Origin: DASPWW01 sp963841715
GTDB lineage: Bacteria > Actinomycetota > Thermoleophilia > Solirubrobacterales > 70-9
Direction of reading: 5' to 3'
Assembly: GCA_963841715.1 (NCBI GenBank)
Contig: CAWJDP010000001.1
Coordinates: 930,001-994,000, forward strand
Length of the DNA stretch: 64,000 nt
The notes beneath the pieces were generated by a model that was not told the origin of the DNA, did not search any database, and saw only the letters and a program-made list of their open reading frames with translations. A program made the translations under genes and the position numbers. Each line of letters starts with the position of its first letter. Within the stretch, counting starts at the first letter, position 1. Shown one piece after another: positions 27,719 to 36,475 of the stretch.

Positions 27719-29161
27719 TCATGATCTCACCAGATCCTTCTCCGCTTCGCGCTGGACCTTCTCGGCAGGCACCCGCGTTCCATCCGGCTCGATCATCAGG
27801 TCCTCCGCATGGGCGAACTCGGGCACGTGGATATCCGGCTCGTACTCCGCCTGATCCAGCCCGTCGATCTCGACCTCCTTCGGGACTCGGAGCAGGTTGA
27901 GCTTCTTGAGGATGAATGCGGCAACCCACCCCGAGAGGAAGCCGAGCGGCAGGAAGGTTGCAAATCCGATCAACTGGCCCCAGATCGAGCTGTCGACGTT
28001 GTTGAGCCCGGTCGGATACCCGGCCGCAAAGATGCCGACCCAGATGATGCCCATGAAGCCGGCCCAGCCGTGAACGGCGACGGCGCCGACCACGTCGTCG
28101 ACGCGCATGTTCTCCTCGATCCAGGTCCCGACATAGACCACGCCCCCGCCGGTCACCATCGCGAGCAGCCAGCCGAGGGTCGGCGCGTACACGTCGGCGC
28201 CGGCCGAGACTCCGATCACGCCGGCGAGGCCGCCCGAGACGGTCCAGAACGGGTCGCCCTTGCTGGTGAAGTAGGCGCCCGTGAAGCCGCCCGCGAAGCC
28301 GAACGTGATGATCATCGCGATCGAGCCGAGCGTCGTCGGGCTGAGATAGATGTTCGCCCAGCCGGGGAACGTCGTCGAGGCGATCACGAGGCAGGCAGCG
28401 TAGAAGCCGTAGAACCCGGTGAAGATCAGCATCAACCCCATCAAGGTCATATGGATGTTGTGGGGTCTGAAGGTCCGGGCTAGGCCCTCCTTCGTGTACT
28501 TGCCGATCCTGGGTCCGAGGTTGAACAGCACCCCAAGCGTGAACGCGCCCGAGACACCGTGCACGACCGACGAGGCGATCGAGTCGTGGAAGCCGAACCG
28601 CAGCGTCAGCCATCCGCCGGCGCTCCAGCCCCACGCCGCGTCGAGCATCCACACGACCGAGCCCAGCAGGCAGGCGAGGACGAGATAGGCGGACACCCGG
28701 ACGCGCTCGAGCAGCGCGCCGGACATGATCGATGCGGTCGTCCACGAGAACAGCGTGAAGGCGAGGAAGAAGACGAGGTTGATGTTGTTGGTGATGTTCG
28801 GCCCGAACGCGTCAGACCACGGGATCCCGCTCTGGCACGTGATCGACGTGAAGTCCGTGCTGTTGGGGCCGATCGGCAGACCGGGCTGGTTGCAGCTGTA
28901 GATCCACCAGCCGATGTAGTACATCGTCGGCGTGACGACGGCGATCGTGAGGATGTTCTTCATCGCCGTGGCGAGGGCGTTCTTGCGTCGCGCGACTCCC
29001 GTTTCATAGGTCATGAAGCCCACGTGAATGAGCCACATGAGCACGACCGTGAAGAAGTAGAACTGCTCGCCGAGAACCGCGCTGTCCTGCGTGAGACTGT
29101 CGGCGGGCGCGGCTTGCTTGAGGCTCTGGACCTGCGCGAAAAGAGTGCTCAGAGTGCTCAT
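27719..29161 (-). CDS. amt: Ammonium (methylammonium) transporter Amt
   Basis: A 480-residue protein from ATG 29161 with a GAGGAG nine bases before. It has about eleven membrane segments and the two pore histidines in SSVVHGVSGAF and AVHGWAGFMG. A long polar C-terminal tail (last 50 residues) and an extended loop between the second and third spans (YSCNQPGLPIGPNSTDF) are unusual for a plain AmtB. No glnK lies beside it. Amt channels also carry methylammonium, which would suit the methylamine genes 4 kb away. It is divergent from the GAF/PucR regulator. Confidence 0.93.
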   Translation of the reverse strand: MSTLSTLFAQVQSLKQAAPADSLTQDSAVLGEQFYFFTVVLMWLIHVGFMTYETGVARRKNALATAMKNILTIAVVTPTMYYIGWWIYSCNQPGLPIGPNSTDFTSITCQSGIPWSDAFGPNITNNINLVFFLAFTLFSWTTASIMSGALLERVRVSAYLVLACLLGSVVWMLDAAWGWSAGGWLTLRFGFHDSIASSVVHGVSGAFTLGVLFNLGPRIGKYTKEGLARTFRPHNIHMTLMGLMLIFTGFYGFYAACLVIASTTFPGWANIYLSPTTLGSIAMIITFGFAGGFTGAYFTSKGDPFWTVSGGLAGVIGVSAGADVYAPTLGWLLAMVTGGGVVYVGTWIEENMRVDDVVGAVAVHGWAGFMGIIWVGIFAAGYPTGLNNVDSSIWGQLIGFATFLPLGFLSGWVAAFILKKLNLLRVPKEVEIDGLDQAEYEPDIHVPEFAHAEDLMIEPDGTRVPAEKVQREAEKDLVRS

Positions 29162-29240
29162 TTGGTCAGTCTCCTCAGTCTGTCCCCCCGTGAACGCCCC
29201 TCGTCGTTGGTGCGGGACCTCACGGCGCAAGCATCATTGG

Positions 29241-29285
29241 CCACCAACGTGGCGGAACATATAGGCGTCGGGAGCGCGCGCGCAA
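29241..29285 (-). promoter_or_regulatory. Predicted amt promoter with palindrome at the start site
   Basis: On the minus strand TTGCGC (29285-29280) and TATATG (29263-29258) are 16 bases apart. CCAC-GTTG-GTGG (29252-29241) covers the expected start point and could be an operator. The rest of the 236-base amt-regulator gap holds only the 29327 palindrome and the regulator's ribosome site. Confidence 0.4.
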
Positions 29286-29326
29286 TAGACATTCGCTACA
29301 CACTTCACCCCCGGTCCGAGTGGAGT

Positions 29327-29340
29327 CCGCACATATGCGG
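29327..29340. repeat. Palindrome CCGCA-CATA-TGCGG ahead of the regulator gene
   Basis: A perfect five-base inverted repeat with a four-base spacer, 58 bases before the regulator start. Candidate binding site for the divergently encoded PucR-type protein; unproven. Confidence 0.35.
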
Positions 29341-29397
29341 GAGGCGCGGCACAGGCTAGGATGGGCGCGCCGGCAACGGGGAAAGGAGGTGAGCCGC

Positions 29398-31227
29398 GTG
29401 ACGCTCAGGTCGGTCGAGCCCGTGGGCTCGCTCGAGCTCGGGGACGAGCGAGACGAAGCGCTTCTCGATGCGCGACGCGAGAACGAGACCCTGTACGCCG
29501 TCATCAAGACGGTCTCGTCGTCGCTCGACCTCGACCGCGTGCTCGGCGGGATCGTCGACATCGCAAACGACGCCACCGACTGCCACGCGTGCTTCATCTA
29601 CTTCCTCGAGGGCGATCGTCTAGTCCTGCGCGCGGCGTCGCAGCGCTACATGCGATTCGTCGGCCGGCTTGAGCTAGGCGTCGAGGAGGGGCTCGCGGGC
29701 TGGGTCGCGCGCACCAAGACCCCGGAGTTCATTCCCGAGAACGCGATGGCGGACGAGCGGATGAAGTACGTGCCCGAGCTCGAGGAGGAGCGCTTCCAGT
29801 CGATCGTCGCCGTGCCGATCCTGGCGAAGGCCGGAGAGGTGATCGGCGTGATCGTGCTCCACACGGCCGCGCCGCGCGAGTTCGATGACGAGGTGCTGAA
29901 CTTCCTCGTCCACACGGCCTCGCTGGTCGGGGGGGCGATCGAGAACGCCCAGCTGTACGAGGAGACGCGCCGTCGAGTGCAGGCGTTGACCACGCTGACC
30001 CAGCTCAGCCAGGGACTCGCCGAGGTCACGCTCCGGGAGGACCTGTACCGGACCGTGACGCGCGGCGCACGCGAGCTGCTCGGCGCCGACGCCTGCCAGA
30101 TCTATCGGCTCGACGTCGAGGCGGATGAGCTGACGCTGGTCGAGGCCGACCCGGAGGTGACGACCGCACCGGATCCGCAGGCCGGCGGAACGAGTCTCGT
30201 GCTCGACCTGATGCACCGCGCGAACGGGCACGGGCGGACCGGCCGAAGCGTCATGCGGGCGCTGTGGCCCGACGTCGACGAGAGCGACGTGCTGGTCGCG
30301 CCGCTCGCCGCGGGCGACGAGCAACTCGGGATTCTGTGTTGCCTGGCCCGCGCGAGGCGATTCGTCGACGAGGACGCCGAGCTTCTCGGCGCGGTGGCCA
30401 ATCAGACCGCGGTGGGACTGAAGAAGGCGGAGCTGATCGAGCGCCTCACCGCCGAGAACATCGTCAAGGACATGTTCGACGCCCTCGCCGCGGGCTCGGT
30501 GGAGGCTGCCGAGGCGAAGGCGGTCGAGGCGGGCTGCGATCTCGGGCGAGCGCACCTCTTTCTGCACATCGAGCGCGCGGCGCAAGTCGCTGAAGACGCC
30601 CCGGCGTGGCCGCAGCGGGCGGCGCGCTTCGAGTCCCAGCTCCGGCGTCGGTACCCGCCGGCGCTGGTCGACTCCCGCCACGACCGGGTCAGGGCGATAG
30701 TGCCGCTTCCGCCCGGCAAGACCGAGGCGGTCGAGGAGGTGCGGGCGGCGTGCGCGCCGCTGGGCCGCGAGGAAGGGCTGCTCGTCGGCCTAAGCGACGC
30801 CGACCGCGGGGCAGCGACCGCGCGCCGCCGCATTCGCGAAGCCGCCGATGCGGCCCGCATCGGCCACTCGCTCGCAACCGAGGGCGGCGCAGTCTCGTAC
30901 GAGCAACTGGGCGCCTACCGGTACCTCGTCCACCTCGAGCTCGACGACGCGCCCGATGATCGGTACCGTCGCGCGGTCGGAGAGCTGATCGAGTACGACC
31001 GCCGCCGCAGCTCGCATCTGGTCGAGACGCTGGAGCGCTTCCTCGCCGATCGCGGCAGTCTGAGCGCGAGCGCCCACGCGCTCCACGTGCACCCGAACAC
31101 GGTCCGCCAGCGGCTGCAGAGGATCGAGCGGATCGGCGGCCTGGACCTGCCGAGCGAGGACCTGCTGTCGCTGGAGCTAGCCCTGATGCTCGCCCGCCTA
31201 CACCGGGTGCGGGCCGAGCGGGAGTAG
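29398..31227 (+). CDS. GAF-domain transcriptional regulator with PucR/CdaR-type C-terminal helix-turn-helix
   Basis: GTG 29398 is preceded by a strong AAAGGAGGT, eight bases away, giving 609 residues. Residues 30-190 form a GAF domain (LDLDRVLGGIVDIANDATDCHACFIYF, LAGWVARTKTPEFI). A second GAF-like domain follows to about 350, then a GGDEF-like PucR linker, and a C-terminal HTH_30 (VETLERFLADRGSLSASAHALHVHPNTVRQRLQRIE). Known relatives are activators responding to purine, diacid or nitrogen compounds. It is divergent from amt, so it probably controls nitrogen or amine uptake; the ligand is unknown. Confidence 0.85.
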   Translation: MTLRSVEPVGSLELGDERDEALLDARRENETLYAVIKTVSSSLDLDRVLGGIVDIANDATDCHACFIYFLEGDRLVLRAASQRYMRFVGRLELGVEEGLAGWVARTKTPEFIPENAMADERMKYVPELEEERFQSIVAVPILAKAGEVIGVIVLHTAAPREFDDEVLNFLVHTASLVGGAIENAQLYEETRRRVQALTTLTQLSQGLAEVTLREDLYRTVTRGARELLGADACQIYRLDVEADELTLVEADPEVTTAPDPQAGGTSLVLDLMHRANGHGRTGRSVMRALWPDVDESDVLVAPLAAGDEQLGILCCLARARRFVDEDAELLGAVANQTAVGLKKAELIERLTAENIVKDMFDALAAGSVEAAEAKAVEAGCDLGRAHLFLHIERAAQVAEDAPAWPQRAARFESQLRRRYPPALVDSRHDRVRAIVPLPPGKTEAVEEVRAACAPLGREEGLLVGLSDADRGAATARRRIREAADAARIGHSLATEGGAVSYEQLGAYRYLVHLELDDAPDDRYRRAVGELIEYDRRRSSHLVETLERFLADRGSLSASAHALHVHPNTVRQRLQRIERIGGLDLPSEDLLSLELALMLARLHRVRAERE

Positions 31228-31240
31228 GCGCGGCGTGCGC

Positions 31241-31459
31241 CTAGGCGTGGCGGACCCGCCTGCGGCGCCAGGCGAGCCAGATCCAGAAGATCCCGAATCC
31301 GAGGATGTTGAGCAGAAACACGAGCAGAACCCACCACGCCTTCCAGAGGAAGTACAGGTCCTTCTCCTTGGAGAGCTCGTACCCGGTCAGGTAGCACATA
31401 ACGGCCAGGGACAGGACGACGATCGCCGGCGCGCCACGCGTGAGCACGAACAAGATCAT
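31241..31459 (-). CDS. Small two-span membrane protein
   Basis: A 72-residue protein from ATG 31459 with two hydrophobic segments (APAIVVLSLAVMCYLTGYEL and AWWVLLVFLLNILGFGIFWIWLAW) and a basic C-terminus RRRRVRHA. It converges on the regulator gene. It resembles small superinfection-immunity or phospholipase D-nuclease N-terminal-like membrane proteins in pattern only; function unknown. Confidence 0.5.
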   Translation of the reverse strand: MILFVLTRGAPAIVVLSLAVMCYLTGYELSKEKDLYFLWKAWWVLLVFLLNILGFGIFWIWLAWRRRRVRHA

Positions 31460-31503
31460 CGGGGTGATCGTATCGGGGCCGCTCGCGACGATCGGGGCTC
31501 GAT

Positions 31504-32196
31504 GTGACGATCAGGGCGAAGCTCTACGCGGCGATCGTGTTGACGATCCTGGGGCCTCTCGCGACGACCGCGGTATCGCTGCACGCGATGTCGCAGCTCG
31601 GCGACCGCTTCGACGAGGTGCGGGCGCGCGCCCAGGACGAGGCCCTCGCCCGCGAGCTGAAGTTCGGGGTCACCGACGTCAACGGCTGGCAGACGGCATA
31701 CGGATACGACAATGGCCATTCGCGCCCGAAGTTCGTCCACTCGGTCGGCGAGCTGCGGGCCCACCTCCGAGAGGCGAACGCCACGCTCACGGATACCCGT
31801 GAGCGCGCGAAGCTCGCCGAGCTGAGGCAGGCGTTCGGACGCTTCATGGCCCTCGACGCGGTCTCGTGGCGCGACGTCCAGGCGGGGCGAAACGCGCGCG
31901 TGCGGGAGATCCTGCTCGGGCCGGAGATCAAGCACTTCGAGGCGACCGCGGACGCGGCCGGGAGCCTCGCCGCGTACGAGGTCGCGCGCTCGGCGGCGGC
32001 GGAGCGCGCGTTCGACGACGCCCGCGACAGCGCCCGCCGCCGGTTGATCGCGGTCGCGCTAGGCGCCGGCGTGGTGATCGTGCTGCTGCTCCTGACCGCC
32101 AACGACGTCGCGCGCCTGGCGCTCGAGGGGGAGCGGAGGACGCGATCCGGGCCGTCGGAGCGCAGCCGCGAGCCCGACGAAGAGGGTCCGCCGTGA
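31504..32196 (+). CDS. Four-helix-bundle sensor-like membrane protein without an output domain
   Basis: A 230-residue protein from GTG 31504. An N-terminal span (LYAAIVLTILGPLATTAVSLHAMSQL) is followed by about 150 residues of amphipathic helices like the periplasmic sensor part of chemoreceptors or histidine kinases (ELKFGVTDVNGWQTAYGYDNG), then a second span (LIAVALGAGVVIVLLLLTANDV). It ends with a 30-residue cytosolic tail where a HAMP or kinase domain would be expected. Its stop overlaps the antiporter start as GTGA, so the two are probably functionally linked. Confidence 0.6.
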   Translation: MTIRAKLYAAIVLTILGPLATTAVSLHAMSQLGDRFDEVRARAQDEALARELKFGVTDVNGWQTAYGYDNGHSRPKFVHSVGELRAHLREANATLTDTRERAKLAELRQAFGRFMALDAVSWRDVQAGRNARVREILLGPEIKHFEATADAAGSLAAYEVARSAAAERAFDDARDSARRRLIAVALGAGVVIVLLLLTANDVARLALEGERRTRSGPSERSREPDEEGPP

Positions 32197-33434
32197 CCCG
32201 CGACATCCTCCTCACGCTGAGCCTGCTGCTCAGCGCCGCGCTCGCGGCGCGCTTCGTCGCCAGCCTCCTGAACATCCCCGAGATCCTCGTGCTGGTCGGC
32301 TTCGGCGCTGCGCTCGGACCCTCGGCGCTCGACGTCATCGACGTGCCGCTCGACTCGGTCGGCGCTCAACTCATCTTCACGCTCGGCGTCTCGCTGATCC
32401 TCTTCTACGGCGGTCTCAACCTTTCGCTGACCGTGCTGCGACGAGTCTGGGTCGGGCTTGGAATGCTCGTCGTGCCCGGGGTGCTCCTGACCGCGCTCGT
32501 CACCGGCGCGGTCGCGCACCTCGTGTTCGGCCTCTCGTGGACCGCTGCGCTGCTGATGGGGGCGGTTCTGGCCCCGACCGACCCCGCGATCCTGATCCCG
32601 CTCTTCGTGCGCTCGCGGCTCAGGGAGAAGGTCGCGCAGACGGTGGTCGCCGAGTCCGCGTTCAACGACCCGACCGGCGCGGTGCTCGCGCTGGCGCTGG
32701 CGGGGGTCGTGCTGAGCGGCAGCAGCTCGATCGCCGCGCCGGTGTCGAAGTTCCTCGGGGACCTCGCGATCAGCTCCGTGATCGGCATCGTCGCCGGCGT
32801 CTTGCTCGCTGCCGTGATCTCCAGCCGCCGCACGGGCATCTGGCGCGAGTCGTCCGCGGCGGCCGTCCTGACGGTGGTCACGATCGGATACTTCTCGCTC
32901 GACTCGGCGGGCGGGAGTGGCTACCTCGGCGCCTTCCTCGCCGGGCTTATCGTCGGCAACATGGAGCTGCTCGGACTGGCGATGCACTCGGAGCACGAGA
33001 CCGAGATGCGCCGGTTCGCGTTCAACATCGCCGATCTCGTCACGTTCGCGGTCTTCCTTGTCCTCGGAGCGAACATCCCGTTCTCGTCGCTGGGAGCGAA
33101 CCTGCTGCCCGCGCTGGCCGTGATCGCCGGGCTGCTGCTGCTCGCGCGACCGCTCACGATCCTCACCTGCGTCGTGCCCGATCGCGGGGGCAGCTGGACC
33201 CGCCAGGAGCTCACCTTCCTGTGCTGGACCCGGGAGACCGGAGTCGTGCCCGCCGCGCTCGTCGGGGTCCTCGCCGGCCTCGGGGTGCCGCACACCGACC
33301 TCTACGCGAGCGTCGTCGCCCTGGCGATCATCCTCACGCTGCTTCTCCAGGCGCTCCCGGCGGCGCGGCTCGCGCGCAGACTCGGGCTCCTCGACGGCGC
33401 GGCAGCCGCGAGCGCCGTCACGAACTCGCCCTGA
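32193..33434 (+). CDS. Cation/proton antiporter (CPA family)
   Basis: A 413-residue protein from GTG 32193 with about twelve membrane segments. Family signatures are LNIPEILVLVGFGAALGPSAL, LFYGGLNL, GAVLAPTDPAIL and ESAFNDPTGAVLA, the last carrying the acidic ion-binding residue in the ND motif. It is expected to exchange Na+ or K+ for H+ in the membrane. It overlaps the sensor-like gene by four bases and converges on mgsC with an 18-base gap. Confidence 0.88.
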   Translation: MTRDILLTLSLLLSAALAARFVASLLNIPEILVLVGFGAALGPSALDVIDVPLDSVGAQLIFTLGVSLILFYGGLNLSLTVLRRVWVGLGMLVVPGVLLTALVTGAVAHLVFGLSWTAALLMGAVLAPTDPAILIPLFVRSRLREKVAQTVVAESAFNDPTGAVLALALAGVVLSGSSSIAAPVSKFLGDLAISSVIGIVAGVLLAAVISSRRTGIWRESSAAAVLTVVTIGYFSLDSAGGSGYLGAFLAGLIVGNMELLGLAMHSEHETEMRRFAFNIADLVTFAVFLVLGANIPFSSLGANLLPALAVIAGLLLLARPLTILTCVVPDRGGSWTRQELTFLCWTRETGVVPAALVGVLAGLGVPHTDLYASVVALAIILTLLLQALPAARLARRLGLLDGAAAASAVTNSP

Positions 33435-33452
33435 GCGAAGACGGGCCGGGCG

Positions 33453-34850
33453 TCAGTCGATGTCCGGCTCGCCCGCTGACGCTGCCCGTCGACCCGGGAC
33501 CCAGTCGGTTCCTGCGAGAGGCACCTTGGACATCGCCGACGCCTCGAGCGTCAACGCCACCATGTCCTCCGGCTCCAGGTTGTGCACGTGCGACTTGCCG
33601 CAGGCGCGCGCCAGGGTCTGCGCTTCGAGCACCATCGCACGCAGGTAGTTCGCCAGCCGCCTGCCTCCGAGCTCGGGGTCGAAGCGGTCGGCGAGCTCGC
33701 CGTCCTGGGTCGAGATCCCGACCGGGTCCCGGCCCTCGTGCCAGTCGTCGTAGAAGCCGGCGGAGCTGCCGATCTGCTCGTAGCCCTGCTCGAACTCGGG
33801 CGCGTTGTCGCCGAGCGCGACAATCGCCGCGACGCCGATCGAGACCGCGTCGGCGCCCAGCGCCAGCGCCTTCGCGACGTCGGCCCCCGATCGGATTCCG
33901 CCCGAGACGACGAGCTGGACCTCGCGGTGCATTCCCAGCTCCTGGAGGGAGCGCACAGCCTCGGGGATCGCGGCCAGGATCGGGATCCCCACGTGCTCGA
34001 TGAAGACCTCCTGGCTCGCCGCGGTCCCCCCCTCCATGCCGTCAAGCACGATCACGTCCGCACCCGCCTTGACCGCCAGCGCGACGTCGAAGTAGGTCCG
34101 GGTGGCGCCGATCTTCACGTACACGGGCTTTCGCCAGTCGGTGATCTCTCGCAGCTCTCCGATCTTGATCTCGAGGTCGTCGGGCCCGGTCCAGTCCGGA
34201 TGGCGGCATGCGCTGCGCTGGTCGATGCCCCGCGGCAGGTCCCGCATCTCGGCGACGCGATCGGAGATCTTCTGGCCCAGGAGCATGCCCCCGCCCCCGG
34301 GCTTCGCGCCCTGCCCGACCACGACCTCGACGGCGTCGGCGCGGCGGAGATCGTCGGGGTTCATCCCGTAGCGCGAGGGGAGGATCTGGTAGACGAGCCG
34401 CTCGGAGTGCTCCCGCTCCTCCGGGAGCATTCCTCCGTCACCGGTCGTGGTGCTGGTGCCGACCGCGCTCGCACCCCTTCCTAGCGCCTCCTTCGCGGGG
34501 GCGGAAAGCGCTCCGAAGCTCATGCCCGCGATGGTGATCGGGATCTCGAGGTGAACCGGCTCGCTTGCGAACCGCGCTCCGAGCGTTACGTCGGTCGCGC
34601 AGCGCTCCCGATAGCCCTCGAGCGGATAGCGCGAGACGCTCGCACCGAGGAACAGGAGGTCGTCGAAGTGAGGGACCCGCCGCTTTGCCCCAAACCCGCG
34701 GATGTCGTAGATGCCCTCCCGCGCCATCCGGTGGATCTCGTGGATCGCGTTGCGATCGAACAGCGCCGACTCGCGCAGCCCGGGGCGCCAGCGGCCGGCC
34801 AATTCCGGGTCGAATCCCTCCCGCTTGCCGAGTGCGTCGAACTCGGTCAT
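33453..34850 (-). CDS. mgsC: N-methylglutamate synthase subunit C (FMN-binding glutamate synthase-like), lacking the Fe-S cysteines
   Basis: A 465-residue homologue of the FMN/synthase domain of glutamate synthase: TIAGMSFGALSAPAKEALGRGA, TTTGDGGMLPEER, GQGAKPGGGGMLLGQKIS, VYVKIGATRTYFDVALAVKAGADVIVLDGMEGGT and VVSGGIRSGADVAKALALGADAVSIG. Glutamate synthases carry three cysteines for a [3Fe-4S] cluster before PVGIxTQD; here those positions are Y367, W370 and D375 (GFYDDWHEGRDPVG). An FMN enzyme without Fe-S suits N-methylglutamate synthase, which swaps methylamine for ammonia without net redox. It starts inside the mgsB stop (ATGA). The assignment rests on gmaS and sox neighbours. Confidence 0.82.
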   Translation of the reverse strand: MTEFDALGKREGFDPELAGRWRPGLRESALFDRNAIHEIHRMAREGIYDIRGFGAKRRVPHFDDLLFLGASVSRYPLEGYRERCATDVTLGARFASEPVHLEIPITIAGMSFGALSAPAKEALGRGASAVGTSTTTGDGGMLPEEREHSERLVYQILPSRYGMNPDDLRRADAVEVVVGQGAKPGGGGMLLGQKISDRVAEMRDLPRGIDQRSACRHPDWTGPDDLEIKIGELREITDWRKPVYVKIGATRTYFDVALAVKAGADVIVLDGMEGGTAASQEVFIEHVGIPILAAIPEAVRSLQELGMHREVQLVVSGGIRSGADVAKALALGADAVSIGVAAIVALGDNAPEFEQGYEQIGSSAGFYDDWHEGRDPVGISTQDGELADRFDPELGGRRLANYLRAMVLEAQTLARACGKSHVHNLEPEDMVALTLEASAMSKVPLAGTDWVPGRRAASAGEPDID

Positions 34851-35551
34851 CAGTACGCACCCGCGTTGTCGACCTTGAACGTATAGAGCTCGCGGGCAGA
34901 CCCATAGCGCCGGAAATCCGCCGGATCGGCATCGGCGTCCGCACGGCTCAGCAGCGCGCCGAGCTGCTCGACGTGCTCCTCACGCATCTCCTTCTCGACG
35001 CAGTCCGCGCCGAGGCTCGCGACATCGCCGCGCACGTAGACACGGGTCTCGTAGATCGAGTCCCCGAGGTCCTCAGCGGCGTCGCCGCAGACGACGAGCG
35101 TTCCGCGCTGCGCCATGAAACCTCCGACATGGCCGATCGAGCCGTGGACGACGATCTCGATTCCCTTCATCGAGATCCCGCAGCGCGCCGATGCGCTCCC
35201 CCTGACGACGAGCAATCCGCCGCGCCCGGAGGCGCCCGCCGACTGGCTCACGTCACCGTCGACGACGACCGTGCCGGACATCATGTTCTCCGCAACGCCG
35301 ACGCCGCAGTTGCCGGCGACGCGGATCGTCGCCAGCTTGTTCATCCCCGCGCAGTAATAGCCGACGTGACCCTCTATCTCGACCTCAGCCTCGTTGTCCA
35401 GACCCACCGCAACGGCATGGGCGCCGTTCGGGTTCAGGACTCGCCAGCGAGAGGCGCGATCCGGCTCGAGATCGTGGAGCGCCTGGTTCAGCTCCCTGAC
35501 GGTCGTTGTCGCGAGATCGACCGTCTCGACGGCTAGCCGCGTCGCGCTCAC
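34850..35551 (-). CDS. mgsB: N-methylglutamate synthase subunit B (GXGXG / GlxC-like)
   Basis: A 233-residue protein from GTG 35551 resembling the C-terminal beta-helix domain of glutamate synthase (GXGXG repeats): VEIEGHVGYYCAGMNKLATIRVAGNCGVGVAENMMSGTVVVDGDVS, then GGLLVVRGSASARCG and IGHVGGFMAQRGTLVVCGDAAEDLGDSIYE. It is the structural subunit linking the amidotransferase and FMN subunits. It overlaps both neighbours by four bases (GTGA with mgsA, ATGA with mgsC). Confidence 0.85.
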   Translation of the reverse strand: MSATRLAVETVDLATTTVRELNQALHDLEPDRASRWRVLNPNGAHAVAVGLDNEAEVEIEGHVGYYCAGMNKLATIRVAGNCGVGVAENMMSGTVVVDGDVSQSAGASGRGGLLVVRGSASARCGISMKGIEIVVHGSIGHVGGFMAQRGTLVVCGDAAEDLGDSIYETRVYVRGDVASLGADCVEKEMREEHVEQLGALLSRADADADPADFRRYGSARELYTFKVDNAGAY

Positions 35552-36456
35552 GCCACCATCGCGCGCTGCCACGAGTACACGCGCGCGGGCTCGGGCTCCC
35601 AGACGTTCGCGTCCTCGGCCCCGGGTAGCACCGCGATTGCGCGGTATTCGGAGGCCATCGCGACCCAGTCGTCGGTCTCGGCCATCACCGCCGGCTTGCA
35701 TGCGATCGGATCGCGGAGCACGGCGAAGCCGTCCGCCGTGCCGACCGCGAACGTGTAAAAGCCGTCGAGGTCCTCGAGGCACCCCTGCAGAGCCTGCTCG
35801 AGCTCCGCCCCCTGCGACAGACGCCACGTCAGGTAGCCCGCCGCGACCTCGGAGTCGTTGTCGGTCTGGAACACGAGGCCCTGGCGGCGGAGGAACGTCC
35901 GAAGCCGGTTGTGGTTCGACAGCGATCCGTTGTGAACGAGGCAGAGGTCGAGCCCGGTCGAGAACGGATGCGAATGCTCCGTCGTGACGCGGCTCTCGGT
36001 CGCCATCCGCGTGTGCCCCAGTGCGTGCGTCGCCGAGACCTCCTCGAGGCCGAATCGCGCGATGAACTCACGCGGGTCCCCGGCTTCCTTGTAGATCTCG
36101 ATCAGCTGCCCGACGCTCATCACTCGCAGCTCCGGATGCTCCGCGGTCAGCCACGTCTGCACCCGGGCCCCGTCCGCCTCGACCGTGAACAACGCGTGGG
36201 TCGCGCGGATCTCCGGACCGTCGACGGAACCGAAGCTCTCGCCGAGCTCGGACGCCAGCTCGTGCCATGGATAGTCGGGTTGCGGCGAGAACAGCGAGAC
36301 CTTGCACGATCCAGGCGGAGCCGGATCCCGGTACAGCGCGACGCCGCAGCTGTCGGGCCCGCGCTCGGCGAGCTGCGCCAGCATCGCGCTCAGATGCGAC
36401 CCAAGTTGCTCCTCAACCGCGCTCGACTTGCTGAACAACCCGGCTATGCCGCACAT
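35548..36456 (-). CDS. mgsA: N-methylglutamate synthase subunit A (class II glutamine amidotransferase-like)
   Basis: A 302-residue protein starting MCGIAGLFSKSS, so Cys2 becomes the N-terminal nucleophile. AERGPDSCGVALY, LGHTRMATESRV, HPFSTGLDLCLVHNGSLSNHNRLR and TDNDSEVAAGYL are the expected GATase II motifs. In the pathway it would handle the gamma-glutamyl amide and release methylamine within the complex. It lies 19 bases after gmaS. Confidence 0.86.
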   Translation of the reverse strand: MCGIAGLFSKSSAVEEQLGSHLSAMLAQLAERGPDSCGVALYRDPAPPGSCKVSLFSPQPDYPWHELASELGESFGSVDGPEIRATHALFTVEADGARVQTWLTAEHPELRVMSVGQLIEIYKEAGDPREFIARFGLEEVSATHALGHTRMATESRVTTEHSHPFSTGLDLCLVHNGSLSNHNRLRTFLRRQGLVFQTDNDSEVAAGYLTWRLSQGAELEQALQGCLEDLDGFYTFAVGTADGFAVLRDPIACKPAVMAETDDWVAMASEYRAIAVLPGAEDANVWEPEPARVYSWQRAMVA

Positions 36457-36475
36457 CTGTTGACCTCGGTTCCAG

